Positions 1 through 5,146 of a stretch of DNA of 5,169 nt are shown in pieces. This stretch comes from Porphyromonadaceae bacterium UBA4277 (lineage in GTDB: Bacteria; Bacteroidota; Bacteroidia; Bacteroidales; Muribaculaceae), in the NCBI GenBank assembly GCA_002395965.1, contig DGVT01000012.1, forward strand, positions 1 to 5,169, read 5' to 3'. Below the pieces are notes generated by a model. The model was not told where the DNA came from. It did no database searches and saw only the letters and a program-made list of their open reading frames with translations. Numbering within the stretch: position 1 is the first letter of the stretch; every line of letters begins with the position of its first letter. A program made the translations under genes and the position numbers.

Positions 1-1229
1 AGCCACATCATGTTGTGTCCCCACGACAGGAAAACCGAGAGAATGGTCACGGCCACCAAGCTCCACTTCACGGGCCCCTTGACTATTACGCACCCCATCA
101 AGAACAATGCAAAGATGATGATGCCCACATACACCGGTCCGTTGGTCATGGGCTGGTCGCCAAAGTATTGCGGGAACTGCTGCAGCACTTGGTAGTCCTG
201 AGCCGATATTTCTCCCTTCTCGCTCATGCTCTGAGCCTTATCGGTCTCGGCAAGCGACAGGAAATGGTTGTCGCCTTGCTCGGGGCGTATGGTTGCCCCA
301 CCCTTCACGTTAGGCATCATCAGAGTGAATGTCTCACCCTTGCCATAGCTCCACTGGGTGATGTACTCCTTGTCGAGGCCGCCGGCGGTGTTGGTTGTCA
401 CCGCTGTGCCGTCGGCATTGGTGGTGAGCTCGCTGTGACCACCGCGTATGGTCTCCTTTGAGTACTTGTAAGACATATACAGGTTGGGTGCATTGGCCAC
501 TATTGCCAGTAGCCCGGCCACGAGCAGCCACGCAGTGGCCTTGACCCATCGGCCGACCTGCTTGTCTTTAACGGCCTGGCACAGGTAGCCTATCATTAAG
601 GCCACTATCACAAAGCCGAAGTAATAGGTCATCTGCACATGGTTAGACATGAGCTGCAAGGCGCCAAACAGGGCTGCTAAGGCCGCACCGGCAAGATACT
701 TGCCGCGGTAGCACAGCACAATGCCGGCAAGCGTGGGAGGCACATAGGCCAAGGTGAGCAGTTTCCAGATGTGCCCCGCGCCTATAAGGATTATAAAATA
801 GGACGAGAAGGCATAGGCAACAGCACCCATCACGGCCAGGTACCACCTCACCTTGAAGGCAAGCAGCAAGATGAAAAATCCCAGCATCATAATGAACAAC
901 CAGCTCACCGGCTCGGGAAATCCCAGCGAATAAACGTCGGCCACCCACGACAGCAGTGGGCTGTTGCTGAAGGTGGGCCGGATCTGGAATGTGGGCATAC
1001 CTCCGAACAAAGCATCGGTCCAGCGCGTAATCTCACCTGTCTGGCGTTCATATTCCACACCTTCCTGGCCGTTGGCCGTGCCTTGCAACACATCGTGCTG
1101 GTGCAGCACATCGCCATTAACGTCGTTAGGGTAGAAAAATGCCCAAGAGATAGCTGCAAAGGTTATAACCGCTATAATGGCGTGCACGATTGAGCGCACG
1201 GTGACGATCCCAAATATTTTTTTGTCCAT
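1..1229 (-). CDS. YfhO-family polytopic membrane protein, N-terminal 409 residues (3' end outside window)
   Basis: The frame stays open from an ATG at 1229 to the left edge: 409 codons with no stop. The start reads MDKKIFGIVT and is followed by a membrane segment (about residues 9-31). More hydrophobic segments lie near 107-125, 129-150, 157-173, 177-195, 202-219, 231-246, 364-383 and 388-403. A polar, probably extracytoplasmic stretch lies at about 250-362. Recognisable YfhO-type blocks are ETGEITRW (about 63-70) with FGGMPTFQI just after, SNHVQMTYY (195-203), YSKETIRGG (256-264), GLDKEY...WSYGKGET (284-300) and FGDQPMTNGPVYVG (356-369). Bacteroidota members are usually around 800 residues, so about half is visible. 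In Firmicutes, YfhO proteins are GT-C-like membrane proteins linked to glycosylation of wall polymers; the Bacteroidota role and substrate are unknown. It lies 66 bp downstream of the L,D-transpeptidase gene on the same strand, with no clear promoter of its own, so co-transcription is plausible. Confidence 0.85.
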   Translation of the reverse strand, partial: MDKKIFGIVTVRSIVHAIIAVITFAAISWAFFYPNDVNGDVLHQHDVLQGTANGQEGVEYERQTGEITRWTDALFGGMPTFQIRPTFSNSPLLSWVADVYSLGFPEPVSWLFIMMLGFFILLLAFKVRWYLAVMGAVAYAFSSYFIILIGAGHIWKLLTLAYVPPTLAGIVLCYRGKYLAGAALAALFGALQLMSNHVQMTYYFGFVIVALMIGYLCQAVKDKQVGRWVKATAWLLVAGLLAIVANAPNLYMSYKYSKETIRGGHSELTTNADGTAVTTNTAGGLDKEYITQWSYGKGETFTLMMPNVKGGATIRPEQGDNHFLSLAETDKAQSMSEKGEISAQDYQVLQQFPQYFGDQPMTNGPVYVGIIIFALFLMGCVIVKGPVKWSLVAVTILSVFLSWGHNMMW

Positions 1230-1261
1230 TGTAGATGCTTAATGTGTAGTGACACAGAATT

Positions 1262-1278
1262 GTGGGCCACACGCCCAC
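1262..1278 (-). other. Short hairpin in the spacer between the L,D-transpeptidase and YfhO genes
   Basis: Positions 1262-1267 (gtgggc) pair perfectly with 1273-1278 (gcccac) around a 5-nt loop. On the minus strand it starts 17 nt after the upstream stop codon and ends about 32 nt before the YfhO start. No U-run follows (the next bases are AATTCTGTG), so it is not a standard intrinsic terminator. It could be a processing or stability element, or chance. Confidence 0.25.
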
Positions 1279-1295
1279 CATTAGAATTAAATGAA

Positions 1296-1922
1296 TTATT
1301 GTTTCTTTACACGGGTTTCCCAAGGGTACAGCCCCTGATTTTCGGCCTTGATATACACGGGCATGCCCACATAGGCATACTTCTGCTTGAGGGTGATGAT
1401 GTCGGCATCGCGCAGGCGGATGCAGCCTTCGCTGGCACGGCCGGGAACGGAGTTCTCGTTATTGGTGCTGCCGTGGATGCCTATGCCCGAATGCCCCGGA
1501 GTGAGCAGACGTAAGAACCAGTGGCCGTATGCCTTGATGCTGCCGCGGCCATCCTTGAAGTCGTGAGTCCACGTGCTGGCATCTTGTATGGCAGTGATCT
1601 TAAAGGGCTTCCCTGCCGGCGACTCGGGAGTTTTCATGTCGCCCTTGCGTTGCTTGTTACCCTTGTTCTTGCTCAGGCAGGCCGGGAACTGCGCCAGCAG
1701 CACGGTGTCGCCACCCTGCTTGCCATACACGCGCAGGTTAAGGTCTTTCTTCGATATGACAATAAACGAGCCGTTGCCGGCAGTGGCAGCAGTCTTTTTA
1801 CTCGATTTCTTGGCAACCGTGGTGGTCTTTGCCTTTGCGGCCGACTTCTTTCGGTCGGCCGAGCCGGCGCATGCAGCCAGAGGCAACAGGCACACGAGCA
1901 TCATCACTAAGATTTTCTTCAT
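1296..1922 (-). CDS. L,D-transpeptidase (YkuD domain) lipoprotein
   Basis: 208 residues. The N-terminus MKKILVMMLVCLLPLAAC is a lipoprotein signal peptide with lipobox LAAC, predicting lipidation at Cys18. A Lys/Ala/Thr/Ser-rich tether (about 21-50) follows, then a YkuD catalytic domain (about 51-200). Active-site features are GHSGIGIHG (133-141, His140) and SEGCIRL (154-160, nucleophile Cys157, Arg159); Glu155 replaces the His of the commoner SHGC form. YkuD enzymes cut the L-Lys/DAP3-D-Ala4 bond of an acyl-donor stem peptide and form 3-3 cross-links, or attach proteins to the wall. Which reaction this one performs cannot be read from sequence. An in-frame opening extends upstream to 2213, but the lipobox fixes the start at 1922. 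The alternative ATG at 1973 lies at the predicted promoter, arguing against it. The YfhO gene follows 66 bp downstream. Confidence 0.93.
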   Translation of the reverse strand: MKKILVMMLVCLLPLAACAGSADRKKSAAKAKTTTVAKKSSKKTAATAGNGSFIVISKKDLNLRVYGKQGGDTVLLAQFPACLSKNKGNKQRKGDMKTPESPAGKPFKITAIQDASTWTHDFKDGRGSIKAYGHWFLRLLTPGHSGIGIHGSTNNENSVPGRASEGCIRLRDADIITLKQKYAYVGMPVYIKAENQGLYPWETRVKKQ

Positions 1923-1951
1923 AATATCGTTTTGTTTTACTATTTTAATTG

Positions 1952-1993
1952 CAAAATTACACAAAGTTATCATAGCTGGCAAATAAAAACAAA
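1952..1993 (-). promoter_or_regulatory. Two overlapping Bacteroidota-type promoters for the L,D-transpeptidase gene
   Basis: On the minus strand, TTTG (1993-1990), exactly 20 nt, then TAACTTTG (1969-1962) fits the Bacteroidota housekeeping consensus TTTG-N19-21-TAnnTTTG. A second complete set sits 10 bp downstream: TTTG (1983-1980), 20 nt, TAATTTTG (1959-1952). Transcription would start within about 10 nt after each -7 element, leaving A+T-rich leaders of roughly 20-35 nt before the ATG at 1922. The matches are seen directly; use of either promoter is inference. Confidence 0.7.
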
Positions 1994-2047
1994 AGGCGTG
2001 TGGCAGAATTGATAAAAAAGCCGGCCTCATTAGCCACGACTTGCATG

Positions 2048-2161
2048 TCACGGCGAGGCAAACTCGATTTGTGCCGGGCGCCTGCGCAACTTGCGGTGTA
2101 GCGGCAGCGACCACAGTTGAAGGAGCACGAAAAGCAACCCCACAAAATCGGCCGACCTCCA
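2048..2161 (-). pseudogene. Possible degraded or frameshifted reading frame ending in a hydrophobic segment and Arg-rich tail
   Basis: Reading leftward from 2161 to a TGA at 2050-2048 gives 37 codons containing GLLFVLLQLWSLPL followed by HRKLRRRPAQIEF, a membrane-helix-plus-basic-tail pattern unlike random translation. No ATG exists in this frame; it is open back to a stop near 2225, and it passes through the C8A9 tract (G8/T9 when read on this strand), where slippage would change frame. It may be a gene remnant, part of a dispersed repeat, or chance. I do not recognise a family. Confidence 0.2.
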
Positions 2162-2213
2162 CCCCCCCCAAAAAAAAACAAGGTCTCGACATATCCAATG
2201 CCAAGACCCCCAA

Positions 2214-2231
2214 TACTAATAATTACTAATA
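2214..2231. repeat. Two TACTAATA copies spaced 10 bp
   Basis: TACTAATA occurs at 2214-2221 and again at 2224-2231, one helical turn apart, with TACTT continuing from 2230. It lies between the divergent genes. It may be a regulator site or simply A+T-rich low-complexity sequence. Confidence 0.3.
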
Positions 2232-2313
2232 CTTGAAAACTATTTCTGCTCATTGGGCCTTAAACGAACTGCAGTAGTCAAGTCGTCCAGTTGCACCAAA
2301 TTGCAATTGTCTC

Positions 2314-2343
2314 GGCGTTTCACAACGCCTGCACAACTTTTTT
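2314..2343 (+). other. Hairpin followed at a distance by T6 (terminator- or attenuator-like)
   Basis: GGCGTT (2314-2319) and AACGCC (2324-2329) form a perfect 6-bp stem with a 4-nt loop. A T6 run (2338-2343) follows after 8 nt. That gap is too long for a canonical intrinsic terminator. No gene reads into it from the left on the plus strand, so it would only matter for a leader or small RNA starting farther upstream. Confidence 0.25.
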
Positions 2344-2344
2344 C

Positions 2345-2374
2345 GAGTGCAAAGTAAATGCATTTTCGGCACTC
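2345..2374. other. Second inverted repeat in the divergent spacer
   Basis: GAGTGC (2345-2350) pairs with GCACTC (2369-2374). The loop contains a separate 10-bp palindrome, AAATGCATTT (2356-2365). This could be a protein-binding site or a nested RNA fold. Function unknown. Confidence 0.25.
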
Positions 2375-2515
2375 TCACAAGTCATGCAGTATTAAATTTT
2401 GCTAATTGCGCCGGCTCGGTGGCTGTTTAAGGAAATATCAAACACAAAACGGCACTTTTGGAACATTACGCCACTAAAAATTCGCCCTGCAATAGCGTAT
2501 AAAAGAAAAAATTCT

Positions 2516-2523
2516 TAATTTTG
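2516..2523 (+). promoter_or_regulatory. Bacteroidota -7 element upstream of the three-gene operon
   Basis: TAATTTTG matches TAnnTTTG and lies 31 nt before the ATG at 2555, giving a predicted leader of about 20-30 nt. No TTTG is found at the expected -33 distance (tetramer ending near 2494-2496), so the promoter is incomplete and may be weak or need an activator. Confidence 0.5.
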
Positions 2524-2554
2524 CATCACGCTAACAACCAAACCACATTAAACG

Positions 2555-3319
2555 ATGAACAAGACTCTAATTTTGATATGCCTCGCTGCTGCCCTTGTCA
2601 TGGGCACGGCTGCCGTGAAGGCCGACGATGACGAGAAGACCAAGACCACTGCCGTAGCGCAACTCGAAGACGACATTAAGTATCACGATGAGGTGGTTGA
2701 AGACAGCCAGGACAGCATTGCAGCCCTCGACGAACGCATAGCAATTCTCAAGCAGCGTCTCGACAGCCTCAACCTGGAGGAGAAAAACATCAAGGAACAG
2801 ATATCGGCCCTTGAAAAGGAGAAAAAGAACTTCAAAAACGAGATTAAAGCAGCCACCAAGGCTCGCCAGGTGACCTATGCCACACGCGACAACCTCGTCT
2901 TCGACAAGCAAGTGCAGGAAGTGCTCATCAACCCCTACAACAAGCTGGATGTGGAAAATGCAATGCGCCTTGCCGAAAACATGGAAACTAAAGACGTGCT
3001 CATCAAGATGGAGCTCGTGAGAAACTACGGCCGCTACACCAAAGACCTGCGCGACTTCATGGACAAGCAGCGCTCCACATTTGCCAAGCTCAACTGGGTC
3101 ACACAGGGCGTTGACAGCGATGTCGTGAAAAACTTCATGAAAAGCCTCAAGAAGCAGGAATATTACAAGATCTACGACAAAGGCCTCAAGAACGTGAAAA
3201 ATGCCACCATACCCTATTTAGACAAAGTGATAGAGGAAATCTTGGTTTTGCAACGACAGGGTTTCAACAGCAAGTACCAGTATGACAAGGTGGTGGACAT
3301 GCTCTACGGCGTGGAATAA
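2555..3319 (+). CDS. Exported coiled-coil protein of unknown function
   Basis: 254 residues. The N-terminus is a signal peptide (MNKTLILICLAAALVMGTAAVKA), probably cut after Ala23; its only Cys (Cys9) is inside the hydrophobic core with no lipobox, so a soluble periplasmic location is inferred. Residues about 35-108 are charged and heptad-like (for example DSIAALDERIAILKQRLDSL), a strong coiled coil. The C-terminal half (about 110-254) is helical-looking, rich in Lys, Asp and Tyr, with YNKLDVENAMRLAENM (128-143) and a YYKIYDKGLKNV stretch (203-214). The mature part has no Cys and no catalytic motif I recognise. It may be a structural or adaptor protein; resemblance to SMC-like proteins would reflect the coiled coil only. 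It opens a same-strand group with the beta-flower lipoprotein (70 bp away, no terminator seen between) and the GH3 enzyme. Coding confidence is high; function is unknown. Confidence 0.85.
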   Translation: MNKTLILICLAAALVMGTAAVKADDDEKTKTTAVAQLEDDIKYHDEVVEDSQDSIAALDERIAILKQRLDSLNLEEKNIKEQISALEKEKKNFKNEIKAATKARQVTYATRDNLVFDKQVQEVLINPYNKLDVENAMRLAENMETKDVLIKMELVRNYGRYTKDLRDFMDKQRSTFAKLNWVTQGVDSDVVKNFMKSLKKQEYYKIYDKGLKNVKNATIPYLDKVIEEILVLQRQGFNSKYQYDKVVDMLYGVE

Positions 3320-3389
3320 ACCTTTTAGCAGCTATGCAGTCAAAGAGTTAAAACCAGCGTTTTACTACTACACATTATTTTTTACGACA

Positions 3390-3809
3390 ATGAAATTCTT
3401 AAGATTATACATCCTTGTAACCATGATGGCACTCGCCGGCTGCATGCAGGCACAGGTGCTTCGCACCCCCGACTATCAGGCCATGGGGCGCATTTCGCCC
3501 AACGGCATAGTGCGCAATGCCGAGTCGATGTCGATGGGCAGCTTCGAGCCCGATGGTGTGGTGCTCGACCGCAGCGGGAAGGCCGTGGGACGCATCAGCC
3601 GCTTGGAAATCTTCGACACCCAGGGGCAGCGCCTGGGCTTCATCAACACTAACGGAACCGTCCACAATGGCGAAGGAGCAATGCTGGGCACCATCAGCCT
3701 CAACGACGGCAAAGTGACCGATGCCAAAAACGTTGTGCTGGGCTACGCACGCGGCATACGCGTTGACTGGATTGCATGCTACTTCTTCTTCGACTTCTTC
3801 AAGAAATGA
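3390..3809 (+). CDS. Small lipoprotein with glycine-containing repeats, 5-fold beta-flower type
   Basis: 139 residues from ATG 3390. A longer in-frame start at 3282 overlaps the preceding gene and is rejected because MKFLRLYILVTMMALAGC is a clean signal peptide with lipobox LAGC (Cys18). The mature part is built from repeats of 16-18 residues beginning [MVL]G: M32-S48, M49-A65, V66-R81, L82-M98, L99-V116, with a sixth start at L117. Each has the pattern G-x-[IF]-x-x-x-[GE]-x-[VF] or close to it. This matches Bacteroidota proteins named 5-fold beta-flower, in which each repeat is one beta blade; the family name is from memory. Their biochemical role is not known. The C-terminus is aromatic (WIACYFFFDFFKK). 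The stop overlaps the start of the GH3 gene by ATGA. Met19 after Cys18 lacks the +2 Asp retention signal of enterobacteria. Confidence 0.85.
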   Translation: MKFLRLYILVTMMALAGCMQAQVLRTPDYQAMGRISPNGIVRNAESMSMGSFEPDGVVLDRSGKAVGRISRLEIFDTQGQRLGFINTNGTVHNGEGAMLGTISLNDGKVTDAKNVVLGYARGIRVDWIACYFFFDFFKK

Positions 3810-4945
3810 CAAACATAACAAAACGATATGCCTTGCTCATGGCCGTGACAGTGCTCACGGCCATGTTTGCTAACGCCTCGACGAGCCTACCCTCCGACTC
3901 TGTTTTGCGCCGCTATGCAGCACGCATGCTCATGGTGGGCTTCAAAGGCGACTCGGTGGCCGCCGGCTGCGATGCCGAGCGATATGTGCGCGAGCTGAAA
4001 GTGGGAGCCGTCATCCTCTTCGACATCGACCTGACAGGAACGGCAAAGATAGGCTCACGCAACGTGACAAGCAAACAACGGCTCACACGCATGACACGAC
4101 AGTTGCAGCAGTGGGCCGACTATCCTCTGATCATCGCACTCGACCAGGAGGGAGGCCGCGTGGCACGCCTCAAGCCGCAATACGGCTACCTGCCTACCGT
4201 GAGTGCTGCATGGCTGGGCAAGCTCAACAACGAAGACACCACACGCCATTACAGCGGCCGCATGGCCCAAGAGCTTGCCGCCAGCGGAATAAACGTCAAC
4301 CTCGCACCCGTGGTGGATGTGTATAACCCTGCCTGCCCGGCACTGGGCAAACTCGACCGTTGCTTCGATGCCGACCCAGCTGCCATTGCCCGCCAGGCAG
4401 AATGGATAATCGACGAGCATCACCGCCGAGGGGTGATGTGCACACTGAAGCACTTTCCCGGCCACGGCAGTGCCACCGAAGATTCGCACTGGGGATTTGT
4501 GGATGTGAGCAAGACATGGCACCGCAATGAATTACAGCCATTCAAGACACTCATCGGCAAAGGCGTGGTGGACATGGTAATGACAGCCCACATCGTCAAC
4601 AGCCAGCTCGACCCGACCCTATTACCGGCCACACTGTCGCACCCGGTGCTCACCGGGCTGCTGCGTGAACAGATGGGCTACGACGGAGTAATCGTAACCG
4701 ACGACATGTATATGCAGGGGATTATCGACCATTACAGCGTGGAGAATGCAATCGTGATGGCCATCAATGCCGGAGCCGACATGCTGTGCGTGGGAAACAA
4801 CATCAGCACAGGCTTCGAGCCCGACCGGCCGCAGCACCTCGTAGAAATCATCGTCAAGGCCGTGAAAGACGGCCGCATACCGTTGCACCGCATTGTCGAG
4901 AGCAATGCCCGCATCGCAAAGCTCCAGTCGCGCCTGCCACACTGA
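3806..4945 (+). CDS. Exported glycoside hydrolase family 3, NagZ-type beta-N-acetylglucosaminidase
   Basis: 379 residues from ATG 3806; this start overlaps the upstream stop as ATGA, implying translational coupling. An in-frame ATG at 3776 lies inside the previous gene and is less likely. Residues 1-24 form a signal peptide, probably cut after ANA. The rest is a single GH3 N-terminal TIM barrel (about 30-375). Diagnostic motifs are ALDQEGGRVARL (111-122), KHFPGHG (215-221) with the Asp226-Ser-His228 dyad that acts as general acid/base in NagZ enzymes, TAHI (260-263), and VIVTDDM (295-301) carrying the nucleophile, probably Asp299. Such enzymes release terminal beta-GlcNAc from muropeptides or wall fragments. 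There is no C-terminal GH3 or beta-lactamase-like domain, unlike the long fused Bacteroidota homologues. The signal peptide predicts periplasmic action, unlike cytoplasmic enterobacterial NagZ. Activity on other beta-GlcNAc substrates cannot be excluded. Confidence 0.93.
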   Translation: MTNITKRYALLMAVTVLTAMFANASTSLPSDSVLRRYAARMLMVGFKGDSVAAGCDAERYVRELKVGAVILFDIDLTGTAKIGSRNVTSKQRLTRMTRQLQQWADYPLIIALDQEGGRVARLKPQYGYLPTVSAAWLGKLNNEDTTRHYSGRMAQELAASGINVNLAPVVDVYNPACPALGKLDRCFDADPAAIARQAEWIIDEHHRRGVMCTLKHFPGHGSATEDSHWGFVDVSKTWHRNELQPFKTLIGKGVVDMVMTAHIVNSQLDPTLLPATLSHPVLTGLLREQMGYDGVIVTDDMYMQGIIDHYSVENAIVMAINAGADMLCVGNNISTGFEPDRPQHLVEIIVKAVKDGRIPLHRIVESNARIAKLQSRLPH

Positions 4946-5074
4946 ACCGATGATGCGAACCTGAACCGATCCTATCGGAGCGAGCCGAACTATACATGCC
5001 CCCACTAATTTTCGGCCGAGAACTTATCGTGTGCGAGTCTGAGCCGAACTATGGCCGGGCGAGCCAGAGCCGAG
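4942..5074. repeat. Degenerate CTGARCCGA repeats after the GH3 gene
   Basis: CTGAACCGAT occurs identically at 4942-4951 and 4961-4970. A related GCGAGCCGAA begins at 4980, so the first three units have an exact 19-nt period. Further copies are CTGAGCCGAA (5039-5048) and CAGAGCCGAG (5065-5074). A 12-bp exact repeat, GAGCCGAACTAT, is at 4982-4993 and 5041-5052. The first unit contains the GH3 TGA stop. A 5-bp hairpin CCGAT-CCT-ATCGG (4966-4978) lies within, with no T-run. I see no gene and no plus-strand terminator between 4946 and 5108. Confidence 0.5.
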
Positions 5075-5108
5075 GCACAACCACTGCGCTGCATGTGCCC
5101 GACATAGC

Positions 5109-5142
5109 AAAAAAATAAGCCGGCATCTCTCGATACCGGCTT
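5109..5142 (-). terminator. Intrinsic terminator of the leftward tRNA
   Basis: Arms 5117-5123 (aagccgg) and 5136-5142 (ccggctt) form a 7-bp stem. After a C/A mismatch it continues with 3 bp (5125-5127 with 5132-5134) and a 4-nt loop. On the minus strand the stem is followed by A and then T7 (5115-5109). On the plus strand no T-run follows, so it acts leftward only. It begins 4 nt after the tRNA CCA end. Confidence 0.85.
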
Positions 5143-5146
5143 GCTG

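Larger units (their letters stand above)
1994..2515. other. Divergent intergenic region without a convincing gene
   Basis: About 520 bp between the two divergent promoters. The left part (about 2000-2170) is G+C-richer and contains a leftward open stretch resembling a decayed membrane-protein end (listed separately). A C8 run (2162-2169) directly abuts an A9 run (2170-2178). The middle holds a 10-bp-phased TACTAATA repeat (2214-2231). Two hairpins follow at 2314-2329 and 2345-2374. From about 2390 to 2515 it is A+T-rich with no further motif I can name. Apparent short reading frames here lack start signals and family resemblance. Confidence 0.6.

Noticed and set aside
15..1193. Long frames opposite or out of frame with the YfhO gene
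   Set aside because: They are shadows of the continuous 409-codon leftward frame, whose family motifs are clear.
1923..2213. N-terminal extension of the L,D-transpeptidase frame up to 2213
   Set aside because: The extension runs across the consensus promoter elements and buries the lipoprotein signal peptide in the middle of the protein; the lipobox gives a clear start at 1922.
2041..2229. Rightward 62-codon frame in the divergent spacer
   Set aside because: It has a biased Thr/Ala/Pro composition, spans the C8A9 tract, has no start signal and resembles nothing I know.
1957..2253. Leftward 98-codon frame overlapping the L,D-transpeptidase promoters
   Set aside because: It reads through homopolymers as FFFGGGGG, has no domain-like pattern and covers both predicted promoters.
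2350..2381. Leftward promoter-like match CTTG-N20-TTACTTTG
   Set aside because: Each element has one mismatch and nothing convincing lies downstream before the much better promoters at 1952-1993.
3282..3389. Upstream start for the beta-flower gene at 3282
   Set aside because: It overlaps the coiled-coil gene by 38 bp and puts 36 low-quality residues before a clean signal peptide; 3390 is preferred.
3776..3805. Upstream ATG for the GH3 gene at 3776
   Set aside because: It adds MLLLLRLLQE before an already complete signal peptide and loses the ATGA stop/start overlap.
5074..5099. Inverted repeat GGCACA / TGTGCC with a 14-nt loop
   Set aside because: Short stem, long loop and no T-run on either strand; likely chance.
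5117..5142. Hairpin as a rightward terminator for the GH3 operon
   Set aside because: On the plus strand it is followed by GCTGTGG with no T-run; the T7 lies only on the tRNA side.
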